Below are positions 12,021-22,971 of a stretch of DNA of 64,000 bases, one piece after another. The stretch lies in NCBI GenBank assembly GCA_040954595.2, contig CM082577.2, forward strand, positions 11,594,001 to 11,658,000, given 5' to 3'. This DNA comes from Balanoglossus misakiensis. Lineage: Eukaryota; Hemichordata. Below the pieces are notes generated by a model. The model worked only from the letters and a program-made list of their open reading frames with translations. It made no database searches and was not told the DNA's origin. The position numbers and the translations under genes are program-made. Position 1 is the first letter of the stretch, and each line of letters begins with the position of its first letter.

Positions 12021-13027
12021 TGTTACGTAGGTTCAGTCGGCTATTGTTTTGTGACCAGGTGTGTTTTTCGTGTGCTTTTCGTGTGCGTTTCGTTTGCTTT
12101 CTTTATTTGAATATTTAAGTGACCAGGTGTGATGAATTAATTTTTGGCTAGTATAAAAGCCCGCTCGTTGCCACATTGTGGGGGTGGATGTTAATTTGAC
12201 CTGGAGGACGTGCTGCTCGTTTGAACCGTCTTGGAAGCTGTGGCTGCTCTTCTGAACAAGTTGTAAGTCGTGCTGTTTCGTGTGGAGCGGACTTTTGAAG
12301 CGGACTTTTGTGGAGCAGACTTTTGCGGACTTTTGTGGAGTAGACTTTTGCGGACTTTTGTGGAGCAGACTTTTGCGGACTTTTGTGGAACCAGTTGGAG
12401 CTGGACTTTTGCCTGGACCGCCGTGTCGCTGTGTCTACGCTGAACTGCCGCCGAGTTGGAGCTGTCGCTGTGTCTACGCTGAACTGCCGCCGAGTTGGAG
12501 CTGTCGCTGTGTCTACGCTGAACTGCCGCCGAGTTGGAGCTGTCGCTGTGTCTACGCTGAACTGCCGCCGAGTTGGAGCTGTCGCTGTGTCTACGCTGAA
12601 CTGCCGCCGAGTTGGAGCTGTCGCTGTGTCTACGCTGAACTGCCGCCGAGTTGGAGCTGTCGCCGTGTCGCTGTGTCTACACTGAATTATCGCCGAGTTG
12701 CTGTGTCTACGTGTCCTCCGTCAAGTCAGCGGAACGTTCTAGCGGACATTGGACTTGTTCAGTTTCAGTTTATGCACACCTGGTCACGTTTAAAAAGGTA
12801 GTTCACTTGTTTCTTGTGTGTTTCTTTGGTTTATAATATTTAATGTTCACGATTACTTTAGTTATTATTAAATTCGTTATAAATAAGGTGATTTGCTGGT
12901 TGTTGTGACTTTTGTTGACCAACTTTGTTGCGTGCGGCGCTGGTTTGGTTCCTTACAAAGTACGCCATCCGGCTAGTGTGTTTATTGCTCGCCCTGTTTC
13001 GGCTGGAACGGCCAGCGTGTCGTAACA
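12021..13027 (+). repeat. 5' LTR
   Basis: 1,007 bp. A TATA box (TATAAAA, 12152-12158) marks the likely U3 promoter. It is followed by GCGGACTTTTGTGGAG direct repeats (12285-12390) and by six units of a 39 bp minisatellite (about 12420-12660) containing GAGTTGGAGCTGTCGC. The unit length is a multiple of three, so long repetitive frames appear, but nothing suggests they are translated. Confidence 0.93.
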
Positions 13028-13030
13028 AAT

Positions 13031-13048
13031 TGGGGGCTCGTCCAGGAT
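13031..13048 (+). other. Primer-binding site (tRNA-Pro type)
   Basis: TGGGGGCTCGTCCAGGAT starts 3 bp after the 5' LTR. As I recall it, this matches the proline-tRNA primer site of many retroelements in all but one position. Confidence 0.75.
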
Positions 13049-13106
13049 CTATCCTTGAATTCATTCAGTGCGCACGGTCAACAACGGTTCACAATTACTA
13101 TTCGTA

Positions 13107-14354
13107 ATGGCTTCCACAGCGGAGTTCAACGTAACTGAGTTTGTTAAAAATGAAAATTTAACTGTTGATGATTTACAACGTTTGCGAAAGGCTGAACTAA
13201 AGCAGGTAGCTGCTCATTTTGGTGTCAGTCTTGGTAGTAATGTAACAAAAAAGGAAATTATTGATAGTATTTCTGCTTTCCTTGGTTTGACTAAACATGG
13301 TATGCATAATGCTGAGAGTACTGAAGTGGCATTGGCAAAAATTGAACTTGAAAGAGAGAAATTAAGACTTGCTCAAGAAAGAGGAGAGGCCCAATTATTG
13401 AGAGAAAAAGAAAGAGAAGAGGCCCAATTATTGAGAGAAAAAGAAAGAGAACAATTCGAGTTGAGGAAGTTAGAACTTGAACTTCAGTTAAGTCGACAGA
13501 ATCATGAACCTGTTCAGAGCACTACGAGAAGTTCTGATTTTGATGTTACTAAATATATTAAGTTGGTCCCAAGGTTTTCTGAAGCCGAAGTAGATACTTA
13601 CTTTTTGGCTTTTGAGAAAATTGCGAGACAACTTAAGTGGCCAACTAAATTTTGGACTTTGTTGCTTCAAAGTGTGTTTGTTGGGAAAGCCCAGGAAGTG
13701 TTTTCTTCCCTGTCTGATTCAGATTCTGAAGATTATGAAATTGTCAAGAAAGCAGTTCTATCCGCTTATGAGTTAGTTCCCGAAGCTTATAGACAGAAGT
13801 TTAGAAATTTAAGGAGACAGACTGGACAAACCTTTGTTGAATTTGCAAGAGAGAAGGAAATTATATTTGATAGATGGTACCGTTCCTTGCAAACTGAAAA
13901 AGAATTTAATATACTGAGGGAGGTAATACTCATGGAGGAATTTAAGAACAGCATCCCTTTGGACATTAGAACCCATATTGATGAACATAAAGTTACAGAA
14001 CTAAAGCGGGCAGCCGTTATTGCTGATGATTATGAGCTTACTCACAAGAAAAGTGGTAGTAGCTCACCTAATTATAATAGGTATGGTAATAAACCTTTCA
14101 CTAATTATGCAAAATTTGATAACAGGGTAAATCATCCTAGTCCAGACAGAAAGGGCCAGTCTGTTGCTGCTAATAAGCCACCTGAGATTAGAAGGGGTCC
14201 TGTCTGTTTCCATTGTGGTAAAGTGGGGCACATTAAGTCTCAATGTTTTCAATGGAAGAAGAGTAACCAGAGGGATAGTAAACCTGTGGCTTTTGTTAAT
14301 ACAAATGTTGATGTCTGTACTGATAGTCACATAAATAATGGGATTTTGAAATAG
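13107..14354 (+). CDS. Gag-like capsid/nucleocapsid protein of the LTR element
   Basis: Uninterrupted 415 aa frame; I start at ATG 13107 (MASTAEF). Residues 1-65 hold a SAP-like helix region (VDDLQRLRKAELKQVAAHF). About 75-130 form a highly charged coiled coil, with the segment EEAQLLREKER present in near-duplicate. About 145-320 resemble a gag capsid/SCAN-like fold (FWTLLLQSVFVGKAQEVFSSL, FRNLRRQTGQTFVEFAREKE). Near 375 is one CCHC zinc knuckle, CFHCGKVGHIKSQC (C-X2-C-X4-H-X4-C), expected to bind RNA. Gag should assemble particles that package element RNA. The frame looks intact and could act in trans. Its last codons run into the repeats that replace pol. Confidence 0.9.
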   Translation: MASTAEFNVTEFVKNENLTVDDLQRLRKAELKQVAAHFGVSLGSNVTKKEIIDSISAFLGLTKHGMHNAESTEVALAKIELEREKLRLAQERGEAQLLREKEREEAQLLREKEREQFELRKLELELQLSRQNHEPVQSTTRSSDFDVTKYIKLVPRFSEAEVDTYFLAFEKIARQLKWPTKFWTLLLQSVFVGKAQEVFSSLSDSDSEDYEIVKKAVLSAYELVPEAYRQKFRNLRRQTGQTFVEFAREKEIIFDRWYRSLQTEKEFNILREVILMEEFKNSIPLDIRTHIDEHKVTELKRAAVIADDYELTHKKSGSSSPNYNRYGNKPFTNYAKFDNRVNHPSPDRKGQSVAANKPPEIRRGPVCFHCGKVGHIKSQCFQWKKSNQRDSKPVAFVNTNVDVCTDSHINNGILK

Positions 14355-14572
14355 CCATGTTCATGATGTTTGGGATTTTGAAATAGCCATGTTTGGGATT
14401 TTGAAATATTGAAATAGCCATGTTTGGGATTTTGAAATATTGAAATAGCCATGTTCATGATGTTTGGGATTTTGAAATAGCCATGTTTGGGATTGTGAAA
14501 TATTGAAATAGCCATGTTTGGGATTTTGAAATAGCCATGTTTGGGATTTTGAAATAGCCATGTTTGGGATTT
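14341..14572 (+). repeat. 23 bp tandem repeat replacing pol
   Basis: About ten copies of a unit built on TGGGATTTTGAAATAGCCATG, some with a short spacer (ATTGAAATAGCC or CATGATGT). It lies exactly where protease to RNase H should be. Each unit contains an in-frame TAG in the gag frame. Confidence 0.9.
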
Positions 14573-14576
14573 CAAC

Positions 14577-14759
14577 ACAGCTTTGGTCATATCTGTCACT
14601 GTTTACACAGATCACAACCCACTTGTATTTCTTGACAAGTTCAAAACAAAGAGTAACAGGTTGTTTCGCTGGAGTTTGTTGCTTCAGCCTTATTCAATTA
14701 AAGTCGTACATATTTCTGGAAAAGAAAATGTCATTGCAGATGCACTATCCAGAGTTTAG
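14577..14759 (+). pseudogene. RNase H remnant of pol
   Basis: About 60 codons of the C-terminal RNase H region of a gypsy-type polymerase, including VTVYTDHNPLVFL and the closing ISGKENVIADALSRV followed by TAG. The upstream part is lost in the repeats, so it cannot be functional. After the stop only about 120 bp remain before the purine tract, with no integrase. Confidence 0.85.
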
Positions 14760-14882
14760 AATGTATAACCGGATAGCTTTTTGAAATGATTCTTGAATGA
14801 TTCTTGAAATGATGTTTTTGAAATAATTAACATATGTGATTACCCCTTGAAAAACGTCACCATGGTAACGTTTTTCTTTTCT

Positions 14883-14893
14883 GAGGGGGGAGG
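14883..14893 (+). other. Polypurine tract
   Basis: GAGGGGGGAGG directly before the 3' LTR (TGTTACG at 14894). This is the usual plus-strand primer position. Confidence 0.85.
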
Positions 14894-15978
14894 TGTTACG
14901 TAGGTTCAGTCGGCTATTGTTTTGTGACCAGGTGTGTTTTTCGTGTGCTTTTCGTGTGCGTTTCGTTTGCTTTCTTTATTTGAATATTTAAGTGACCAGG
15001 TGTGATGAATTAATTTTTGGCTAGTATAAAAGCCCGCTCGTTGCCACATTGTGGGGGTGGATGTTAATTTGACCTGGAGGACGTGCTGCTCGTTTGAACC
15101 GTCTTGGAAGCTGTGGCTGCTCTTCTGAACAAGTTGTAAGTCGTGCTGTTTCGTGTGGAGCGGACTTTTGAAGCGGACTTTTGTGGAGCAGACTTTTGCG
15201 GACTTTTGTGGAGTAGACTTTTGCGGACTTTTGTGGAGCAGACTTTTGCGGACTTTTGTGGAACCAGTTGGAGCTGGACTTTTGCCTGGACCGCCGTGTC
15301 GCTGTGTCTACGCTGAACTGCCGCCGAGTTGGAGCTGTCGCTGTGTCTACGCGGAACTGCCGCCGAGTTGGAGCTGTCGCTGTGTCTACGCTGAACTGCC
15401 GCCGAGTTGGAGCTGTCGCTGTGTCTACGCTGAACTGCCGCCGAGTTGGAGCTGTCGCTGTGTCTACGCTGAACTGCCGCCGAGTTGGAGCTGTCGCTGT
15501 GTCTACGCTGAACTGCCGCCGAGTTGGAGCTGTCGCTGTGTCTACGCTGAACTGCCGCCGAGTTGGAGCTGTCGCTGTGTCTACGCTGAACTGCCGCCGA
15601 GTTGGAGCTGTCGCCGTGTCGCTGTGTCTACACTGAATTATCGCCGAGTTGCTGTGTCTACGTGTCCTCCGTCAAGTCAGCGGAACGTTCTAGCGGACAT
15701 TGGACTTGTTCAGTTTCAGTTTATGCACACCTGGTCACGTTTAAAAAGGTAGTTCACTTGTTTCTTGTGTGTTTCTTTAGTTTATAATATTTAATGTTCA
15801 CGATTACTTTAGTTATTATTAAATTCGTTATAAATAAGGTGATTTGCTGGTTGTTGTGACTTTTGTTGACCAACTTTGTTGCGTGCGGCGCTGGTTTGGT
15901 TCCTTACAAAGTACGCCATCCGGCTAGTGTGTTTATTGCTCGCCCTGTTTCGGCTGGAACGGCCAGCGTGTCGTAACA
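14894..15978 (+). repeat. 3' LTR
   Basis: 1,085 bp, same as the 5' LTR except for eight rather than six 39 bp minisatellite units (exactly 78 bp longer) and two visible substitutions (CGGAACTG in one unit; TTTAG for TTTGG near 15778). Confidence 0.93.
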
Positions 15979-15982
15979 CAAG

Positions 15983-16602
15983 TCATTACAATAGTTGGTA
16001 GAATTGGTAAAACAAGAGAAGTGAAGGGGGTCAGTGGTATGGGGGTGTCCCCCACATTATAAAATTTTATATAAAACAGAGTGTATACCAATCATTTAGC
16101 TTGTTTAAAATGGATTACGGCCGCGGGAAAAAGTAACTCACAGTCACGAGGGGGTAAAAACGGCTGCTATGGCCCGAATATAGGCCTGGCCATAGGTGTT
16201 TTATAATAAACCTCATGAGAATTTAGCGGGAAAGTAAAATTAAGCAATAACCCCCGACACAGGCGGGTAAAATGGTGATTTGGGTAGAATTCGCGACATA
16301 TAGAACGAGCCATCGTTTATGAATAAATTAAAATAAATAAAGAAATCCGTGAATAAAATAAAATAACAAGTCATTACAATAGTTGGTAGAATTGGTAAAA
16401 CAAGAGAAGTGAAGGGGGTCAGTGGTATGGGGGTGTCCCCCACATTATAAAATTTTATATAAAACAGAGTGTATACCAATCATTTAGCTTGTTTAAAATG
16501 GATTACGGCCGCGGGAAAAAGTAACTCACAGTCACGAGGGGGTAAAAACGGCTGCTATGGCCCGAATACAGGCCTGGCCATAGGTGTTTTATAATAAACC
16601 TC
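15983..16602. repeat. Local direct duplication holding an unfilled LTR target
   Basis: 15983-16209 and 16371-16602 are near-identical (TCATTACAATAGTTGGTAG to ATAATAAACCTCATG). Between them 16213-16362 repeats 11290-11440. The second copy still shows AAATAACAAGTCATTAC (16361-16377), matching the LTR target before insertion. Confidence 0.85.
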
Positions 16603-18850
16603 ATGCGACGCTGATTGACGGGACCCGAGTCTGTGAACTCATGTTGGTCACGTGACCGGTTTATATTTTTTTTCTGCTACAGTATTTCTCTGATGATTCA
16701 TAGTCGATTCTGGCGAATCACGACACAGTATTAGCATGAGGCATATTATAATGATAAATTTTAACTACTTTGATGTTTGTGAAACAGAGATCTTTCAACT
16801 GAAACAATAATATTTTCCAACACAATTTCCCTATAAGCAATGAGCTACGGTATCGTGGACCTAACAAATCTGTTGTTTTTTTTTCAACAAACTTTTCAAT
16901 TGTACTGAACTATACAGTTAAAGAGAAGTCGCTGAACGCGCTTTGAACTATTTTGGGATAATTGCATACCGATAAAATGCTTACAAAACGATTAGTATTG
17001 TATTTTAATGTATTTTATTTATTGTCGTAAAACGATGATCCTATTACAGCTCAACAGTCAAATAAACATTACAGAGTACAACCACGCAGAAACAAAACAA
17101 AAACCACTTCACAAAAATGACAAAAACATATCAGGGATTAAGTTTCCTGATGGCCATTGGCACAAAGCTGTTGCTGAACCTCTGAACACTTGAGGCAACG
17201 ATATCTACGACCTGAGGGTAACATAATGTTGATTTTCAAAGCAGGAATACAATGGATGGTTTACATCAGCTTTTCTCAGTGTTCGTTGTACTTGGGGAGA
17301 ATGTGGTATATTTCTGTCATTGTTTGACCGAAAAACTAAACAAAACAAAATGATAAATATATCGAGTGTGTAGTCTACATGTACTGTGCTGAGAGTTTTA
17401 CAGAGTTTACTACCATGCAATTAGCCGCAAATTGTTCCAATCGTATAACTGGCATCTGGTTTTCTTTGTAATATTTTCCACTACATTTTACCAAGGGATT
17501 AACCTTTTAATCCGGTCTGTTATCAGATTACCATCACATCTGCTCGCTCGTTCAATTAACTGGAAATGTCGCGTTATCATCTGAATAACCACAAAACTAC
17601 TGAACAGAAGTGAATTTTCCCTACTGATATAATATTCCCATGCGTGCAGGTATTTATCTATAGATCTAACACATATAGAACCATTTGTTGTTATAAGATA
17701 GCCAGAAATGCTGTAGAAATCTACCGAATTCTATACGGAACTGCATTGACTTGCAGCATTTATTGCATTTATTGTATAATTATTATATTGTGATATTTTA
17801 CACAAATTTTGACAAAAATGTTGAAGATGAACACAAAGTAGTTGCGATCACATTACCTTCACGCATATGTATCGTGTGCATTATCGACATTGTACTTTGT
17901 GTGTTACTGATTGCAATCTTGCGTGAAGACGTCTATTTTTGATATAGACGTCTATTTCCTAAATCTACAATTATACGTGTCTTGGATGTTTCTCTGCATA
18001 TTCTCGACTCCTGCAGTTTTTCAAATAATAATGATAAAAATACCAAAAAAGAACAGTCGTCGGCGTCTTCACTTTTATATTGATACATAAAATTTGTTTG
18101 ATATTTACTGTAGAACAGATATCCACTGTAGCTGGCAAGCTGTTGTCTATCGGCTAACCTAAAAAGCAAGCTAGGGCCGTCAGCTGTGTCAAACGTACAA
18201 TACTTCCTGAACAATTATCGTCCTCAAAAGTGTTCAATTTCCCCGAGATGTATTTTCACATAGAACAATTACCATGATTTTTTTACATTTTTGAAGGGCG
18301 GTGATTATCTTATGCGCATGTGCCAAACCAGAGACTGAGGTTACAAAAAATTCTATACAGTCGACGTCATAAGGGAGTGTGCTATCCTAACAACATACAA
18401 TAAGGTGGCGGCGACCACAGTCTGTGTCGGAGATCGGGAAAATATAGCAAATTGGATGAAAAGAAGGGACAAAATAAACTATACGTATACACGGCGTGCA
18501 TGAAATGTGGTAGGAAGCGTTAGCAGTCCACTATTTGAATGCTAAATTTGCAGAACTTATTTTGGTAAATTTAGTATTTTAAACCCCAAATAAACATACT
18601 TCGGTACTGCATCGGCTGAATCATTTAAAATATTAATACACCGGATTTAAAGTAAAGTACCATTTTAAGGCAAAAATTGGGCGCCAACTAAAGCAACACA
18701 GATTGTGCTAGCGATGACGTCACCGAAACATGTTGCATGAAACTTTAGGGCCACTAGAAAGGACTTCATTATGTGTACTGCAGTCATGCAGTAGGCAACA
18801 CAACGTTACTGTGGTTCTTGGGGCAAGCGACTGGTGGATCTACAGTAAGT
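16603..18850. other. Intergenic region, possible start of the sulfotransferase gene
   Basis: Mostly AT-rich with no recognisable exon. Near 18846 GGATCTACA|GTAAGTA could be the donor of a non-coding first exon of the downstream sulfotransferase gene. Nothing else supported. Confidence 0.3.
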
Positions 18851-19902
18851 ATATTTTCGATGTATTAGCAATAGGCTTACATTGTGTTTGACATAACACG
18901 GTTTCTTCGTGTCAAATGAACATATTTTGGCATTGACCACTCAGAAAACGATTTTTCGATGTAACACTAACTCATAGCGCTCTTCATAAATATATGTAAT
19001 GAAAGGTGAAATGGTACCATGGAGTATTTTCCGCAGAAACATGATCACATAGAAGGAAAGGCATTGCTTGTGTTTCTCAACACCACTCTGTTATCTATAA
19101 TTTCATTGTAAATTGCCAGTTTTTGAGAAATGGCGAGAGATTTAAAGCCCCATGAGCTGTCAAATTTCACATATTTTTATCCACCTTGAAATACTTCAAA
19201 TCTTCTCAATATCCTTTCATATCTTTACTATTATGCCATATTACTTGTATTTGCATCAAATTGTCATCTTTTGACAACGCATGCCACGATAGTCTGTGCG
19301 CTTTGTATGGAGGCTGATTAAACAGGTGCGGCACCCGTTTAATATTATATCAGTTCTTCAAATTGCAATTGCAACATACAGCCACACAATCGGGCGCCTA
19401 TGTTCATGTATACCTATCAGTTACCTTATTTAGATGGGTCAATCTAGGTTGGAATTGTAAAATCATGAAAATAATGCAAAAAAAGTGGCAGCTGTCGGGG
19501 CTTATTAAGTAATGGCAAAGGTGCGGGATTTTGCGAACTCCGTTGAGGTGAATGACTACCAAGATGCAGTGCGTGGCTATCACATTCCTCGGCCTTACAC
19601 GTGGAATGTTGAGAAAACAGTGTTACAGTATTGGTATTTTCTTGACATTTTCACAAAAGGTGCCAAAAGAGGAATATTATTAAATTATGCTAGAAGGGGC
19701 ACCTAGTATTCTCTCTGTATTTGTTTTCAACATTCATTGACACACAATTTATATACGTGTATATTAATCGGGGAAATGACAATATTCTAACTTTTGAGTA
19801 TTCGTCTACCTTAATAACATCGATAGGTCCTACTCAATCTTACATTCTGCTGTGGCTGTTCATTTGCAGGTTAATTCAATATTTCAGTCTGCAGCTCGCA
19901 GG
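18851..19902. other. Upstream region or 5' intron of the sulfotransferase gene
   Basis: No supported exon. A 64-codon frame at 19512-19706 has no known motif. The pyrimidine-rich TGTGGCTGTTCATTTGCAG at 19869 looks like an acceptor 34 bp before the ATG at 19903. Confidence 0.35.
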
Positions 19903-22438
19903 ATGCCTCGAACACGGCAGAAGTGTTTACTATCCCTTGCATGTCTTCTGGTCATATGTTTGATATTCTTCGAGTATCATATAGATACTGACAACGGTAA
20001 GTTTTTCACCTCCTACATCCAAAGGTTAGAGTTACCGGGGCTTTCAGGGCATACGACCACCTCTTGCGGTTATTCACATGGTGCGCATGCGTGGCGTAGT
20101 ATTCATATCCTGGGCACTGCTGTCATAAAACACATACATATCGACGTACACGTTGTTAACGCTTCATTAGCTGTAACTCTTTGCTATGATTTCGGTGCTT
20201 TTGTTATGCTTATCAACACAACCAATATGCGTATATACTCAGCATTGTTATTGAGAAATATTTGAATTCAACTCCGGACTAGAATTTATTTGTCAACAAT
20301 AAAAATGGTCGTCACGCACGCACACACACACAGGCTATGTAGACAAGTGGAGAACTGGGTATATTACCATGCTCTCTGGAGGAGAAAAAAGCAATGGCAT
20401 CCGATACACAAAACAAAAATACGACAAAAAAGGCAAAAGCTAAAGTTAATGTCTATCACTTTTATGTTCACCATCACCACACCGGTTGGATGTGGTCAGA
20501 TCTTCCCCACAAACTCAAGAGTTCACACGACAGGGAAACCTCTCACATGAGTGAATTCGCCAACACAACGCCAGACAGTGGCGGAATTGGGACAGGGAAC
20601 CAGACTACAGGTGAAGGCCGACGGGAACATCTGGAATCCAACATAACACAGGTCAGTTATTACTTTCATTAAGGGGACAAAGGCTCTCTCTCGCTGCCCA
20701 TTTCCCATTAAAGGTATACGGTCACCCATGGAAAATTAGCTATAGTTACCATAGCAAAATGAGATCTAGCCAATCACAGATTTTCAGTGGGTGGCACACG
20801 CGAAAAAAAGAGTGCCACCATATGTTCCTTAGAACGCTCAAATACTCCATTTCAGCCATATATGGGTGTTTGTAAATTGGAGGTGACTGTATACCTTTAA
20901 TTATGTTTGATACAAGACACTGTTTATGTTAATGTACATGTGGGTAGATATTGCATCAACGTTCAACCAGACACACCTTCCATCCTTTATGGTTCACATT
21001 ACGATACATGTCAAATGTGCATTTTAATAATTATTGGTACACATACAATGTGACAGACTGCTACCAAGGTAAACTTAAGATCATTTGAAAATATGACGTG
21101 ATCACGCGCACAGAACGTGATCGCTCACAATCTCTCTGAATTTGCCGTATATGTTTACTTATGGTTTTGAAAACATTTTTTACAAAGTTCTTCAAAAAGC
21201 GCTACAAGTCATGTTTTCTATGCCGTTGCTTAGTTTCCCTTGCCTGAGTTCTATCGCGGTGCATTTTACTGTAACTGTGGATCCCTGAAACAAAGCGAAT
21301 TCATATTTTCTAATAATCCTAATTCAAGCAATGTGACCTGCTCCAGCTGGAGTAAACACGTCATTGAAAATCAACAACCATAGCAAAAGAATACAATTCG
21401 TCAAAATCCTCACTAGAAAAAAATTGTGATATTTTTGCAGGATTTAAAATTGTACGTTCCAGTTTCATATTCAGCAGCGATTTTTGTATGCTCTATTAGC
21501 TGTTTTTAACACCACCATCACATTAAAGCTTGCTGGGCGTGGCATGGTCACTGCTTGACATTTACATAATTTAACAACATGCAATTTGATTGGCCCAACA
21601 GACGCACACTAGAGGAAGATTGACAGAATCGGATATACATCGAATTGAAGCTGAACAAGCCAGAAGAAGATTGGTGATAAAGAAGGTCTGCGAAGAGGCG
21701 AGACAAAATGGTAGTTTCCTGGGTAGCAGGGGGGATTTCATGGTTGTTGATGAGTACAAGTTGCTCTACTGCAACACGGCGAAGGTGGCCTCCACATCAT
21801 GGACGCGTGTACTGTTTGTGCTTTCTGGGAAAGTCGACTCCATGCAAGAATTGCTTGAGAGACAAATGAGCGTCCATGGAAATAAATTAGCAGCCTACAA
21901 AGGAAGCGACCGAGACCACATGCCGCCATACTTCACCTTCATGTTTTCCCGCCACCCATTCTCAAGACTCCTGTCTGCCTACAGGGACAAAATTGAAAAA
22001 CCCGGGTGGTACTTCAGATCGACCAAAATAGAAATCATCAGGACATACCGCAAGAACCCCTCAAACCACAGTCTACAAACAGGCGATGGCGTCACATGGG
22101 AGGAGTTTGTGAAGTACATCACCAACGGCAACCCAACATCCTTCAACCACCATTTTCGACCGCAGTACCTGTACTGCGGACCCTGCACCTACAAGTTCGA
22201 TTTCTTTGGGAAAATTGAAAATATCGCTGAAGAGAGCGAATATGTTCTACAAAAACTGAACGTCAGTGCTGACGTCACGTTTCCATATGATGAACGAAAG
22301 ACGAACAGCTCAGAGGATGAGATTTTACACTCCTATTACAAACGACTCACCGATGATCAATTGGAGACATTAAACAAAATATACGAACTTGACTTCAAGC
22401 TGTTTGGATACGAATTTCCTTGGCGGGTCTCGGGCTAA
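19903..22438 (+). CDS. Golgi carbohydrate sulfotransferase (CHST8-14/HNK-1 type)
   Basis: Transfers sulfate from PAPS to a glycan in the Golgi lumen. Three exons: 19903-19996, 20500-20651 and 21602-22438, with phases 1 and 0 agreeing, giving about 360 aa. Exon 1 encodes a short basic tail (MPRTRQK) and one hydrophobic segment (CLLSLACLLVICLIFF), the signal anchor of a type II membrane protein. Exon 2 encodes a polar stem with NTT and NIT glycosylation sequons. Exon 3 is the catalytic domain: the 5'-phosphosulfate site reads YCNTAKVASTSWTRVL and the 3'-phosphate site FSRHPFSRLLSAYRDK. Later family features include CGPCTYKFDFFGKIENI. Length fits the family. In exon 3 the long ORF could start at 21590, but that lies in the intron; the acceptor is GGCCCAACAG. 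The exact sugar acceptor cannot be told. Confidence 0.9.
20669..20990. mobile_element. TTAA MITE copy (interrupted) in the sulfotransferase intron
   Basis: Begins TTAAGGGGACAAAGGCTCTCTC, continues to CCCATTTCCCATTAA, is broken by the element at 20708-20900, and resumes TTATGTTTGATACAAGACACTG to about 20990. The second half of the palindrome is absent. Same family as 2985-3338. Confidence 0.85.
20708..20900. mobile_element. Second MITE nested in the first
   Basis: 193 bp with inverted ends TTAAAGGTATACGGTCACC and GGTGACTGTATACCTTTAA, with TTAA on each side. The uninterrupted family copy at 2985 reads CCATTAATTATG at this point, so the insertion duplicated exactly TTAA. Confidence 0.9.
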
Positions 22439-22922
22439 AGGTTGCATATACAGTCAAACCTGTGTTAATGGCACCTCCTTATAGAGTTGCCACGTTGTTA
22501 CAAACCCTGTGCAATGTAGATATGCATTAATTGACCTATCTATAAAGGAAGTCTCTTGACTGGGCACTATATACAGGTTTAACTGTAATTAAGAATACAA
22601 TACAGCATAGTAGATCACTACTGTATAAATTTTGAGTATACAATATAACCTTATTAACATAACAATAATTGATATTGTTATGCAAATTTACCACTACTAT
22701 TTCATAAATTCCTGGGGTGAACACAAATTCAATTCTTTGATTTGTTAACAAGTCATGTAATTTAAAAGTTCTTGGGTACATTCATCGTAAGCATGAGCTG
22801 GTGAGCAAAAACATGAAATACATATTCACAAATTATCTTATTCGCATCTTGGTTTTAGTTACCATGGATCATCGGACTGAAAGATTTGAATCCCCGGGGT
22901 AGTATTATTAGCAAATGAAAAT
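22439..22922. other. 3' flank of the sulfotransferase gene
   Basis: AT-rich DNA containing the 3' UTR. I see no AATAAA close to the stop and no other feature before the direct repeat at 22923. Confidence 0.35.
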
Positions 22923-22971
22923 ATGGTAAGTAGTATAGGTTGGAGCCGTAGCACTCGGATTTGGGGAGGAT

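Larger units (their letters stand above)
12021..15978 (+). mobile_element. LTR retrotransposon, Ty3/gypsy type, internally deleted
   Basis: 3,958 bp. Two LTRs (12021-13027 and 14894-15978) start TGTTACG and end CGTAACA. The 5' LTR is followed by a tRNA-Pro-type primer site, and the 3' LTR is preceded by the purine tract GAGGGGGGAGG. The flanks carry CAAG on both sides (12017-12020 and 15979-15982). Inside are an intact gag and only the end of RNase H; protease, integrase and most of the polymerase are missing. The LTRs differ by two substitutions I could see and by two 39 bp repeat units, so insertion is recent. It must have moved with enzymes from another copy. Confidence 0.93.

Noticed and set aside
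12280-12801. 173-codon frame with SWSCRCVYAELPP repeats, and the similar one at 15153
   Set aside because: Lies in the LTR minisatellite; the 39 bp unit keeps several frames open at once, so openness is no evidence of coding.
14327-14615. Minus-strand frames across the 23 bp repeats (PKHGYFKI)
   Set aside because: Repeat artefact on the strand opposite gag and RNase H.
19512-19706. 64-codon frame upstream of the sulfotransferase gene
   Set aside because: No domain, no splice partner in phase, not linked to exon 1.
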